This document shows, piece by piece, positions 1 through 9,389 of a stretch of 64,000 nt of DNA; within the stretch, counting starts at the first letter, position 1; each line of letters opens with the position of its first letter. The stretch is from Syntrophobacteraceae bacterium. Lineage in GTDB: Bacteria; Desulfobacterota; Syntrophobacteria; Syntrophobacterales; Syntrophobacteraceae. Below the pieces are notes generated by a model. It was not told the origin of the DNA. It was given only the letters and a program-made list of their open reading frames with translations, and made no database searches. The stretch is taken from NCBI GenBank assembly GCA_031292195.1, contig JARLHP010000026.1:1-64000 (forward strand). The letters run 5' to 3'. The translations under genes were made by a program, and so were the position numbers.

Positions 1-163
1 ACATCTTCTGTACCATCCTTCTAATCATTGGACCGTTTTTGTCTTTTTCAGCTTTTGGCAAGTCTTTAACCGGGTGAGACCCCTAACACTGACGGTGGTA
101 TCCGCCCCCGGCCGATCTGCCCGCCGGCGCAGCCAGCCGGGCGGATCGGGGCTAGGCAATCTG

Positions 164-820
164 TCAGCGGCGACCCGCCGCCAGCCCCTTGAGAGCCAGG
201 TCGAGCCCCTGCTCCAGCATCTCGCCCAGCGTCACTTTCAGGATTTCACACCGGTAGAAGGGGTCCTGCTCATATTGCATGATGATTCCATTTATCGTGG
301 TCCACAGGATAATGGCGAAGGTCCACGAATTGACTTTTCGGAAAACGCCGCTCTGCGCGCCCCTTTCGATAATGTCGTTCAAGACCTGCATGCAGCCCAC
401 GGCGCAATCCAGGCACTCCCTCAGGAGTTTTTCCTGAACACGCTCCCTCACGTCTGGCTGGCTGCTCAGGAACATGAGCCTGAAATACTGGGGATTCTTC
501 TGGTAGAAGGCGAAATAGACCCGCAGAATTTCACCCAGGAGCCGATCGGCGCCAAGAGGGAGGTCCCTGATGGAGTTAAGATCGTCCCGAAGAAGGTTGA
601 GCCCCTCCACCACCAGGGAGATGTAGAGGTCCTCCTTGCTCTTGAAGTAGAGATAAATGGTTCCCTTGGCCAGATCGCACCCATAAGCCACGTCATCCAT
701 CGTGGCGGACCTGAAACCCTTCTCGAAGAAAACCTCCCTGGCCGAATCGAGGATGGCTTTTTTCCTGAGCGCCTGCTCTTTTTGCTTGCGGAGGAGGGTT
801 TTTTTCTGACTGTCGTTCAT
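164..820 (-). CDS. TetR/AcrR family transcriptional regulator
   Basis: N-terminal HTH typical of TetR: AILDSAREVFFEKGFRSATMDDVAYGCDLAKGTIYLYFKSKEDLY. Confidence 0.93.
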   Translation of the reverse strand: MNDSQKKTLLRKQKEQALRKKAILDSAREVFFEKGFRSATMDDVAYGCDLAKGTIYLYFKSKEDLYISLVVEGLNLLRDDLNSIRDLPLGADRLLGEILRVYFAFYQKNPQYFRLMFLSSQPDVRERVQEKLLRECLDCAVGCMQVLNDIIERGAQSGVFRKVNSWTFAIILWTTINGIIMQYEQDPFYRCEILKVTLGEMLEQGLDLALKGLAAGRR

Positions 821-842
821 TTAGTTATCCTTATTCATCTAC

Positions 843-855
843 TGACTGTCGGTCA
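843..855. promoter_or_regulatory. Candidate TetR autoregulatory operator (TGACTGTCGGTCA, near-palindrome)
   Basis: TGAC-N5-GTCA palindrome 23 bp upstream of the tetR start codon; typical TetR operator architecture. Confidence 0.5.
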
Positions 856-1109
856 TTATTGGGATGGGGGCAGGCGCTGTCAAGAAGATTTTGAAGAAGA
901 TTGTGAAGATGGCTTTTCCTGGAGTTTTCGGTTGGTGGGGGCTGCGCGGATGCTTTGGAGGGGCGGGCCGGCGACCGGCCGGCCCCCGACGAAAGCCCGG
1001 ACGGGGCGCGAACCCGTTCCAGAAGTGTCAAGACGATGGGTTCCACTGCGTTTCACCCATCCTACGGGGCTCTTTCATGTCCGTGGGGCACATGAGACCG
1101 CTCGGCGAA

Positions 1110-1433
1110 TCAAGAAAGATCCCGCTCCAGTATTTCACAAATCCATTGGTTCAGGCTTTTACCTTCTTGAGCGGCACTGATATAGACTTTTCGGTGCAAG
1201 GTCGGAGGCAGGCGGAGCATCAAGCGGCCGGAAAACGGCTTTTCAGGCTCTTCACCCCTGTGTTCGCAAAACTCGAGGTAATCATCGATAGAGTCACGAA
1301 AAGACCTTTCTATTTCTTCAACGCTCTTTCCCGCAAAAGTTATGACATCCTTCAGGTCCAGTACTTTCCCGTGAAAAATTCCCGCCTCATGGTCATATTG
1401 GACATGGCCGGTATATCCTTTGTATATCATCAT
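1110..1433 (-). CDS. HicB-family antitoxin-like protein without an intact HicA partner
   Basis: MMIYKGYTGHVQYDHEAGIFHGKVLDLKDVITFAGKSVEEIERSFRDSIDDYLEFC...PTLHRKVYISAAQEGKSLNQWICEILER; homologous by eye to the HicB at 1931-2266. Confidence 0.85.
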   Translation of the reverse strand: MMIYKGYTGHVQYDHEAGIFHGKVLDLKDVITFAGKSVEEIERSFRDSIDDYLEFCEHRGEEPEKPFSGRLMLRLPPTLHRKVYISAAQEGKSLNQWICEILERDLS

Positions 1434-1577
1434 GGTTTTGCTCCTTCCGGGTTGACACCCGCTTCGATCCAAAAACCGTCTCATTGCCTTGAAAGACTCC
1501 GGAAATAAGGCATGGAAAGTTTCCGGGTGTTTGCTGTTCAGTTTTATAGTGTCATTATATGATATCATTCCGCTCAA
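1434..1577 (-). pseudogene. Probable hicA remnant with internal deletion, immediately upstream of the lone hicB
   Basis: KLNSKHPETFHALFPE joined directly to SFKAMRRFLDRSGCQP; resembles N- and C-termini of one HicA subfamily with the dsRBD-like middle missing. Confidence 0.5.
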
Positions 1578-1679
1578 AAATAGTCAGATCGAGGGGGTAA
1601 AGCGAAAATAAGTGCAACTATACCAAGTTGCAAACCTCCCCGAATTCAGTTACTATTTCCACCCACAGGGGTATGGTGC

Positions 1680-1934
1680 ATGACCAGACGAGACAAGCTA
1701 ATCCAACGGTTTCTCTCTTTTCCTCGCGACTTTGACTGGCAGGAACTGGTTACAATGCTGAACAGTCTCGGCTATGAGCAAGTTAGCGGCGGGAAATCGG
1801 CGGGTTCGAGAGTAAAATTCCTGCACCGAACACTGCCGCCCATCAGTTTGCACAAACCCCATCCCACTTCGATTTTAAAACACTACCAGTTGGAGCAGGT
1901 CGCGGAAATCCTCAAGGAAGAGGGCCTTGTATGA
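1680..1934 (+). CDS. hicA: HicA-family toxin
   Basis: HicA fold residues: LNSLGYEQVSGGKSAGSRVKFLHRTLPPISLHKPHPTSILKHYQLEQVAEILKEEG; ATGA overlap with the downstream hicB. Confidence 0.9.
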   Translation: MTRRDKLIQRFLSFPRDFDWQELVTMLNSLGYEQVSGGKSAGSRVKFLHRTLPPISLHKPHPTSILKHYQLEQVAEILKEEGLV

Positions 1935-2266
1935 AAGATATGATGCAGTACAAAGGTTATTATGGCTCAGTTCACTACAGCGATGAAGACCGGGTGTTTT
2001 ACGGAAAAGTTGAATTCATTCGCGCCTTGATCAGCTACGAAGGGACTAATGTCCAATCTCTTCGACAGGCCTTTGAAGAGGGGGTTGACGATTACCTGGA
2101 GACCTGTAAAGAAAAGAGCATTGCTGTGGAGCGACCTTTCAAGGGGTCCTTCAACGTCAGACTCGGCGCAGATCTGCACCGGCGAATCGCATTGGCCGCC
2201 GAGCGCAAAGGTTTAACTTTGAATAGATATATCGCTGATATTCTGGAAAGGGAAACCGCGGGGTAA
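1931..2266 (+). CDS. hicB: HicB-family antitoxin
   Basis: YKGYYGSVHYSDEDRVFYGKVEFIRALISYEGTNVQSLRQAFEEGVDDYLETC plus C-terminal RHH-like HRRIALAAERKGLTLNRYIADILER. Confidence 0.9.
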   Translation: MKDMMQYKGYYGSVHYSDEDRVFYGKVEFIRALISYEGTNVQSLRQAFEEGVDDYLETCKEKSIAVERPFKGSFNVRLGADLHRRIALAAERKGLTLNRYIADILERETAG

Positions 2267-2403
2267 AGGGCTAATCGCCGGATCGAGCGATCCAGACCAG
2301 TCGCGATTCACAAATTGAAATCATTTTGGAGAACAATCATTTCTCATGAACCGCAGCAGGAAACCTCACCCAATGCCACCATCACAATGCCCTCCCTGGT
2401 TGT

Positions 2404-3294
2404 CTAAGGCCCGGGATTGAGGTGTTTTACGAAAAAGCCGACGACCGCTATGCGCGTTTCATATGCATCCCCGGGACTTGGGACAATACTGACCATCCCG
2501 CCGCGTCCACCGTGGGATAGCGGATCAAAATACCGCGTCGCCGCCGTTTGGGAATCGAAGGCATGGGTCGCCCCTTCGACACAGCGCACAGCCGCCTGTT
2601 GGCGCGCGGCGGCGGGCCACATGGCGATAAGAGACTCGCAGGACTGTTTGCCCTCCTCATAGTCGTCTTTAGAGCCGATGTGGATAAGCATGGGCGATGC
2701 GCTCATCCCGGTTTGCACGTTATAGAAGGGACGCCAGGGGGATGTGACACTGCGGGCGATGAGGGAGCAAACCGGGTAGAGCGGCGCAAAAGCCGCCGGC
2801 TTGGGCACATCCTTTCCCAGGCGTTCCCGCACCAGTTCACTCGACAGCAACACCGTCATCATGCCGCCCCAGGAAAAGCCCATGACTCCCAACCTCCGGG
2901 GATCAATGGCGGGCTGCTTGCCAAGCCACCTGAGCGCAGCGGCCGCGTGCGGCATGGTTGCCTTGGGGCCGTCTGGTGGACGCGAGCCGGACCGGAACAT
3001 GGTTATTTCAAGGGTGGCGATGCCGGCTTGCTGCAGCGCTTTGGCGTAAAAAGCGCCCCGTCCGTCCACCCCGCTACCGCCGTGGAGGATCAGCACCGCG
3101 GGGACCTTGGCGGCCGTCCCGCCAGGACGGCCAAAGTGCCCCAAAACCTTATCCACCTGCCCCCAGCCAGGGACTTCCGCACCTGGAATTACAACGAGTT
3201 CGCCCGGAGCATCCGTCTGGGCGGCGGCAATGGACGTTGCAATAAGCGCTACCGCGGCGGCCGCAACAAAAATGCAAATCGATTTCAGCTTCAT
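2404..3294 (-). CDS. Dienelactone hydrolase-like alpha/beta hydrolase with signal peptide
   Basis: Signal peptide MKLKSICIFVAAAAVALIATSIAAA; VILHGGSG, nucleophile motif GVMGFSWGGMM, C-terminal GATHAFD. Confidence 0.85.
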   Translation of the reverse strand: MKLKSICIFVAAAAVALIATSIAAAQTDAPGELVVIPGAEVPGWGQVDKVLGHFGRPGGTAAKVPAVLILHGGSGVDGRGAFYAKALQQAGIATLEITMFRSGSRPPDGPKATMPHAAAALRWLGKQPAIDPRRLGVMGFSWGGMMTVLLSSELVRERLGKDVPKPAAFAPLYPVCSLIARSVTSPWRPFYNVQTGMSASPMLIHIGSKDDYEEGKQSCESLIAMWPAAARQQAAVRCVEGATHAFDSQTAATRYFDPLSHGGRGGMVSIVPSPGDAYETRIAVVGFFVKHLNPGP

Positions 3295-3297
3295 AGA

Positions 3298-5166
3298 CTA
3301 ATTGCCTTTTACCAGCCGCAAGCCCAGGCCGGTGCCACCTAATCGGCCCCCTATGCCGTGGGAACCGGGGTTCCAGAAGCCCCGGAAAGTAGATCGCACC
3401 CATGTCGAGTCGCGGGACCAGGAGCCTCCCCGCAAGACCCTGTACGAGCCGCCGCTATCGGATAAGGGGTTATTGCGTGGAGGCTTCGTGTAAGCGCCCA
3501 CATCATATATGTCCTCACACCATTGAAACACATTTCCGCTCATATCATATATCCCCAAACCATTCGGGGCCTTAGTCCCCACGGGATGAGTCGACCTGCC
3601 GCTGTTTGTGACATACCATGCGACAGCATCCACATCGTTTCCTCCGGCATACATTTGCGGTTTCCCGCCGCTCCTTGCCGCATACTCCCATTCGGCCTCG
3701 GTGGGAAGCCGAAACGTGTTGGCGCTCCTGGCGTTGAGCTTCTGTATAAACTCTTTCGCATCGTACCAGGAGACCGTTTCGACAGGGTAGTTATCCCCTT
3801 TTTGGAAGCCGGAGGGATTAGCGGACATGATTTTTTGCCACTGGCCCTGTGTGACGGTGTATTTGCCGATCCAAAAACCGCTCACCGCCACCTCATGCTC
3901 CGGCGACTCATTGGGTTTGCAATTGGCTGCCCACGGTCCGCACCCCATCTGGTATGTTCCTCCCTCCACCCACACAAACTCCATGCCGGTGAGGGGGTCT
4001 TTCCACTCGCGTTTTGGAAAAACCGGAGGGGTCGTGGACGGCCTGACGCGGGCCTCTATTTGGGGCTTTGCCGACGGCGACACCGGCGCCCGGGCCAGGG
4101 TATAGCTGGCTATTTGCTCTTTTCCCGCCTGGAATTGCACCGTGTCATCGGCGCTCTCGTATCCGTAAAGACCCACTCTTAACCTCACTGCGCCGGGCGA
4201 AGCTCCGCTGATGGTCATGGGCGTAAGGCCCCTGCGCGAGCCATTGACGTAGACACTGGCGCCCGGAGGAGTCGATTTCACCACGATTGTGCCGGTTGAG
4301 GGCCTCTCAGACGTCGAAAGCGAGGAGGCCGGCCTCGGTCCGCCAGTCGTCTGGAGCGACCCCTGCGCTTTGAAATAGAATTTGTCGGTCATGCTGTCCA
4401 TTTTCCACGGGACCTGGACGCCCGCGGTTTTGAGCTGAACATCCTTACCCACTTCTCTAAATACGTCTTCCACATCGAGCCCCGGCTGAGTAATGACACG
4501 GGCAAGCGATTCGGTGTAGGGGCTGTTTTTCCCATGCCCATCAGCGGCAGTCTTTCCGGGACCGGTCGCATAGGCAATCAGGGTGCCGCTCGGCGCATCC
4601 ATAACCGCCAGGCCCGATTGCGAACCCCTGAGTCCCCTCTCCCCGAAGGGGTTGTTGCGGCAGGCATCCAGCACGATGATATTGACCTTGGTCCCCGAGG
4701 CGTTCATATCATCCAGGACGTTGTCCACGTTGACCAACTCGTACTTGACATCCGTCCTCGCCATGACGTTGGCCGATGTCGGGATAAGATAATTTCTGCC
4801 GTCCACCTGGACCCCGTGCCCGGCGTAGTAAAGGAAAGCCACTCTTTTACCCCGCATGGCCTCGCCGAATTTTCTGATAACCCCGATCAGCGCGGCTTTG
4901 TCCAGGTTGGTCTGGGCCTTTCCTCCCACCAGGTCGAACCCGATACTCCTCAGCGCACGGGCCATAAGGGTTGCATCGTTGACCGTATTGGTAAGCGGAG
5001 TGGCATTCTTGTAAGCGGCGTTGCCAATGACAAGCGCAATGCGGCCCACCGAATCCGAGCCATCGAGTCTTACGTGTATCCCCCGGTCGTCGGCGGCGGC
5101 GGAGGTCGCAAACAGCAGGCTCAGGCATAAAGCAAGAGCCGGAATGCCGAGCGATCTTTTGGCCAT
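3298..5166 (-). CDS. Exported caspase (peptidase C14)-PEGA-SUMF1/FGE-like domain protein
   Basis: Signal peptide MAKRSLGIPALALCLSLLFATSAAA; caspase His motif FLYYAGHGVQ and Cys motif VLDACRNNPF; PEGA STPPGASVYVNGSRRGLTP; SUMF1 FVWVEGGTYQMG...FRLPTEAEWEYAARSG...YRVLRGGSW. Confidence 0.92.
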   Translation of the reverse strand: MAKRSLGIPALALCLSLLFATSAAADDRGIHVRLDGSDSVGRIALVIGNAAYKNATPLTNTVNDATLMARALRSIGFDLVGGKAQTNLDKAALIGVIRKFGEAMRGKRVAFLYYAGHGVQVDGRNYLIPTSANVMARTDVKYELVNVDNVLDDMNASGTKVNIIVLDACRNNPFGERGLRGSQSGLAVMDAPSGTLIAYATGPGKTAADGHGKNSPYTESLARVITQPGLDVEDVFREVGKDVQLKTAGVQVPWKMDSMTDKFYFKAQGSLQTTGGPRPASSLSTSERPSTGTIVVKSTPPGASVYVNGSRRGLTPMTISGASPGAVRLRVGLYGYESADDTVQFQAGKEQIASYTLARAPVSPSAKPQIEARVRPSTTPPVFPKREWKDPLTGMEFVWVEGGTYQMGCGPWAANCKPNESPEHEVAVSGFWIGKYTVTQGQWQKIMSANPSGFQKGDNYPVETVSWYDAKEFIQKLNARSANTFRLPTEAEWEYAARSGGKPQMYAGGNDVDAVAWYVTNSGRSTHPVGTKAPNGLGIYDMSGNVFQWCEDIYDVGAYTKPPRNNPLSDSGGSYRVLRGGSWSRDSTWVRSTFRGFWNPGSHGIGGRLGGTGLGLRLVKGN

Positions 5167-5224
5167 GATTTCACTCCTCGCGTGCTTGTTTGCGTGAAAA
5201 AAGAGGACAATTTTCGCCGTTTTT

Positions 5225-7411
5225 CTACAACGCATGGCAATAACCATCCTTCTGAGCGGGCAAACCCTTTGCGCGGACCTCCTCAATGCGCTCCAACATT
5301 GCCCGGGAAGCAGGGTCCGCAGGCCGGAGGCGCAACGCCTCCCCAAACTTCTCCCGGGACCCGTCAAATTCCTCTGCAAGGTAGAGCTCGAAGGCTTGGT
5401 GGTATGCGCCGTAGTAGGCTTCATCCTCAGGCCTTACAGGAAAACATGACTCGCCGTAAACTTCGTATACTTTGACCGGTTGCGATTTGCCCTTAACTGT
5501 GATCACGTCAAGGACCCGGGTCCTGAATACGCCGGGCGGCAAGGCCCGGTAGGTATACTCTGAAATCATCAGCCGAGTATTATACTTTTTATTGGCGCCT
5601 TCGAGCCGGGATGCGAGGTTAACGGCATCCCCGATGACCGTGTAGTCGAAGACCTCGTCCGAGCCCATATTGCCGATAATCATCGGACCGGTGTTGATGC
5701 CTATTCGAGCCTGGAGCCCCGGGAGACCGTCGTTTAGCCAGATTGTGCGCAGTTGATCCAGGCGGCTCTGCATAGCAAGGCCGCTTCTCACCGCCTTTTC
5801 CGCGTGGTCGTCCGTAGGCAGCGGCGCTCCAAACTCCGCCATGATGGCGTCGCCTATGAATTTATCCACAATACCGCCGTGTTTCCAAACGGTGCGGGTC
5901 ATCTCGGTGAAATACCTGTTTAAAAGAAGCACCAGCCGGGAAGGGGACATGGTTTCCGACAGGGAAGTGAAATCGGCCAGGTCGCAGAAAAGCACGCTCA
6001 TCGTTCTTTCCTCGCCCCGCAGTTGCAACATTTCGGGGTTGGAAATCAGCAGGTCGACCACCTTTTCCGGAACATACCGGGAGAAGGCGTTCTTGATGAA
6101 GGAGCGTTCTTTCCCCACTACCAGTTCCACCGTCGCCATCAATCCAAAGAAAAATAAGATTATGCCGCCACCCACCGTGACAACGGGGACCAGGTGAAAA
6201 TGGATGAACTCCAGCCAGGCAAGCCCGGCGATTGCGGCACAAACGGCTATGCCGCTGGTGTAGAGGGGCCACGAAGACCTAAGACAGGCGGCCGGGCCCA
6301 GCACGGAGCAGGCGAGCCATATCAAAGCCAGCACGCCCGTTGAAGTCCATGTATCATAGAAAGTGTTGGTGAGCATTCCATTGAGCAGAGAAGCATGAAT
6401 TAGAAGGAGCGGTTCATTGCTTGCCAGCGGAGTTTGCCCCAGGTCGGAAGCCCCGGTTGAAATGTCGCCGATCAACACCAGCTTGCCTTCGAACATATCG
6501 CTAAGGTTACCCGCGAGGTCTTTCTCCCGGGCATATTTCAGGAGGGTTTCGGATTCCATTTTCACAAACGAGTCTTCCCAGGTTTGGGGGAATGGAATAA
6601 ATGTGCGTCCGCGCTCATCGATCGGGATAACAACATCGTGTTCGAGTCTGCTGTTTTCGCCGGCTGGAATGATTAGTCTTCGGCCCCACTCCACTTTGAC
6701 CTTTTCAAAGGGGACCTTCACATAATCCAGGAAAATAGCGAGGCTAAACGTGGGGAAATAGTCCTCATCGATTTTGAGCAGCATGATGGCGTGACGGTTA
6801 GCCCCGTCAGGATCGCTTAAGAGGCTGATATTGCCGAAACTTTTGGCGGTTTCAGAAAAGAGGTCCGCATTCATGATGGCTCTTGCGCCATAGTAGGGAC
6901 TTGATTGCCCCTGCCCCTTAGGTTTTCTAAGAGATTTAGAACGAAATTCCTGGAAAGACCTTCCGGGCTCCCATTGAAACCGAGAGGGAGTTTCGGCATA
7001 AACGAGGCCAATCGGCAAGCAGACTGAACCAAGTTTGTCAATTGAGCTTGCAAAGCTTGAATCGGAATGGGGATCGGTAGATCGCGCGAAAATGATGTCA
7101 TAGGCGCAGCCAGCCACATCAAGCCGAGACAGAATGTGGTTTACTTCGGCCAAAAAACCTCGATCCAAATTGTTTTTCCCAAAATAGTCATAGGAAGAGT
7201 CCGAGATGGTGAGCATAACCACCAACGGGGATTGGGGCGGACCTTGACCATGTTTTACAGCTTGCCGGTAGATAAGATCCAAGATCTTGAAATCATACTG
7301 ATTCCAGACCAGGCCAAGGCCCAAAACGGCCCATGTCACAGTCATCAGGATGACTGTAGCTGACGCTGCTATGATTCTTAGCTGGCGCTTACTTTTTAAC
7401 GTTGAACTCAT
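5225..7411 (-). CDS. CHASE2 sensor-class III adenylate/guanylate cyclase
   Basis: N-terminal CHASE2-like extracellular region, TM helices, then SVLFCDLADFTSLSE...GGIVDKFIGDAIMAEFGAP...ARIGINTGPMIIGNMGS...DYTVIGDAVNLASRLEG. Confidence 0.95.
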   Translation of the reverse strand: MSSTLKSKRQLRIIAASATVILMTVTWAVLGLGLVWNQYDFKILDLIYRQAVKHGQGPPQSPLVVMLTISDSSYDYFGKNNLDRGFLAEVNHILSRLDVAGCAYDIIFARSTDPHSDSSFASSIDKLGSVCLPIGLVYAETPSRFQWEPGRSFQEFRSKSLRKPKGQGQSSPYYGARAIMNADLFSETAKSFGNISLLSDPDGANRHAIMLLKIDEDYFPTFSLAIFLDYVKVPFEKVKVEWGRRLIIPAGENSRLEHDVVIPIDERGRTFIPFPQTWEDSFVKMESETLLKYAREKDLAGNLSDMFEGKLVLIGDISTGASDLGQTPLASNEPLLLIHASLLNGMLTNTFYDTWTSTGVLALIWLACSVLGPAACLRSSWPLYTSGIAVCAAIAGLAWLEFIHFHLVPVVTVGGGIILFFFGLMATVELVVGKERSFIKNAFSRYVPEKVVDLLISNPEMLQLRGEERTMSVLFCDLADFTSLSETMSPSRLVLLLNRYFTEMTRTVWKHGGIVDKFIGDAIMAEFGAPLPTDDHAEKAVRSGLAMQSRLDQLRTIWLNDGLPGLQARIGINTGPMIIGNMGSDEVFDYTVIGDAVNLASRLEGANKKYNTRLMISEYTYRALPPGVFRTRVLDVITVKGKSQPVKVYEVYGESCFPVRPEDEAYYGAYHQAFELYLAEEFDGSREKFGEALRLRPADPASRAMLERIEEVRAKGLPAQKDGYCHAL

Positions 7412-8060
7412 ACCGCTTCACAAGAAGCGTGGTCCCGGTGTAAATGGGGAGTCCACGGACAAAAGGATCATCGTTATGGCCAATGGAAAACCGCCGCACA
7501 TTGCCGGCGATGGGAAAAGGCTTAGCGGGTTTGCGGCCAAGGTCCTTGTTTCCCTCCCTAAGGAGTTGATGTTCCACAGGGAGCCAATCTTCGTAGTTCA
7601 CCTTAGAGTCGAACAGGGCGGAAATATAGTTGAGTTTCTCCCGGCTGCAAATGATCGTAAAGGTCTCAACCGGGCTCTGGCCGTCTACTTCATAATACTG
7701 AAAAGGGCCGGGCAGCACCAAAAGATCGCCGGAGTTTTTCGCCTCAAACATCTTCAAGAGAGTGACAGTTTTGTGATCGGTATGGACCACATAAATATGG
7801 CAGGCTTCCCCGGGTTGCACATAGATGCGAAATTTGTCCCCCCGCTTGATCTTTTCAAGACTACGGGCGTGAACAGATTTGCCGGCGGAGTCAATGAGAA
7901 TGCCAATCCTGGCCCGGGCGCCGTTCACTTTGCCAAAGACCGATGCAGGCGAATCCATGGCTGACGCAGGTTCGGTGTAACCGGAAATCAGAACAAACAG
8001 GCAAAGAAGTATCGACGGATATACCACGATTCTTGAAGCGGGCGCCCGAAGTGTATGCAT
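7389..8060 (-). CDS. DUF4384-type exported protein
   Basis: Signal-like N-terminus; RGDKFRIYVQPGEACHIYVVHTDHKTVTLL...LPGPFQYYEVDGQSPVETFTIICS typical of DUF4384; overlaps the cyclase start by 23 bp. Confidence 0.75.
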   Translation of the reverse strand: MHTLRAPASRIVVYPSILLCLFVLISGYTEPASAMDSPASVFGKVNGARARIGILIDSAGKSVHARSLEKIKRGDKFRIYVQPGEACHIYVVHTDHKTVTLLKMFEAKNSGDLLVLPGPFQYYEVDGQSPVETFTIICSREKLNYISALFDSKVNYEDWLPVEHQLLREGNKDLGRKPAKPFPIAGNVRRFSIGHNDDPFVRGLPIYTGTTLLVKRYEFNVKK

Positions 8061-8189
8061 GACAAGCTCCTGGCCGAAACGATCAGTCATAATCCCGTGC
8101 GTTGGCTCGGCCCACGGTTGGCCGGTGCACGGCTTCAAGGCCGGCTTTTCTAAATATTTCGACCCAACGCGGGCAGAGGTTCATGTCTA

Positions 8190-8350
8190 TTAGCAGTTAC
8201 ATCCGCCGGACGACCGGACCTCGCTTTCTTCGGATCGCCACGCGGCATATCGCAGGGCCTGCAGTATGTCCTCACGCTCCAAACGAGGGTAGTCTGCAAG
8301 AATCTCCTCATTATCCTCCATCAAAAACTCAATTGCCAATGTAACTAAGC
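8190..8350 (-). pseudogene. DUF433-type antitoxin remnant
   Basis: Manual translation: VTLAIEFLMEDNEEILADYPRLEREDILQALRYAAW; lacks an N-terminal half and a clear start. Confidence 0.5.
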
Positions 8351-8491
8351 GGGAATAATACTTCAAGAACCATTTTGAGCAATGATAAGGCCATGATTAC
8401 ATGTATGTTGAACGACAATCATTTTTTACAGGCAACGACAATTAAAATTCCCACTATTTTTCCCGGCCAACCACAATCAGGCTTCTCCCCC

Positions 8492-8830
8492 CTACTGCTG
8501 TAAGCCATCTTTATTTGTGATTTTCATAATCCCTGGAAGGTACTCGGAAAGGCATTGGCAGTAAGCCATCGAGACCATCGAAAGATTCTGGTCGATGGAC
8601 TCGGCCACCGGCGCAGTCTCCTGATGCTTTACGTCACTCAGGCCGGCGGCATCGAGGATATTTGCGCCCAGCCCTAATTTCCCGGCGGTTTTCCGAGCGA
8701 TGGCCAATGCATCGCCGGTAACCATCTTGATCTTCACGCCCATCTGCAGGGCCATCGCGATGGTTGCTTGGGCATCTTCCCGTGGCGGATCGAACCGAGC
8801 GCTTTATCGACTTCAACCGAAGGGGACTCC
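8492..8830 (-). pseudogene. Fragment of a plasma-membrane-type P-type H+-ATPase
   Basis: Manual translation: RFDPPREDAQATIAMALQMGVKIKMVTGDALAIARKTAGKLGLGANILDAAGLSD; hallmark MVTGD hinge motif, flanks missing. Confidence 0.8.
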
Positions 8831-9227
8831 CCCGTGTGAAAATGTAGCATGCGACAGGGAAGGAATGCAACACTGTTGTTGCATGCAACATTTCGCCATG
8901 GAGGTCAATGGACTTCGATAGCTCTTATCATACCGTAACTAACTATAACCGTTAGCTAAAGTGCGAACGTGACATCTTTCGATCCGGGGGGCATAAAACT
9001 TGCCTATAGATAATAATGACGACGCCTTTGGGCCACTTCTGCTTTTCTTATTATATTAGAACATGGTGCAAGCAACGGCGGTCCGATTGTGGGAAGGGAA
9101 GGCAACATGGATATCCCTTCCTTTAGAAGGACACGGCCTCCGCCAAGGTGCCAAGCCCAATCGGCCCGCTTGTGTATCACTTTACGGCCGTTGGTTCTGA
9201 ACGCCGAAATTTCGGCAGATTGGAGCG

Positions 9228-9389
9228 ATGAAAAAGTTGGGAGCGATTCTTCTCATTGTACTAATTCTTTTGATCGTGGGGGCATTCCCTGCCTGGCCAC
9301 ACAGCCGGAGGTGGGGATACTATCCAAGCGGTGGCATGGGGGTGTTACTGCTGATCGTGCTGGTACTATTGTTGATCGGCCGTTTCTGA
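9228..9389 (+). CDS. DUF3309-like small membrane protein (53 aa)
   Basis: Manual translation MKKLGAILLIVLILLIVGAFPAWPHSRRWGYYPSGGMGVLLLIVLVLLLIGRF; below the ORF-track size cut-off. Confidence 0.85.
   Translation: MKKLGAILLIVLILLIVGAFPAWPHSRRWGYYPSGGMGVLLLIVLVLLLIGRF

Noticed and set aside
3298-3560. Possible diversity-generating retroelement variable region in the C-lectin/SUMF1 fold C-terminus
   Set aside because: No reverse transcriptase gene, no template repeat and no AAC-rich codon pattern seen in the window.
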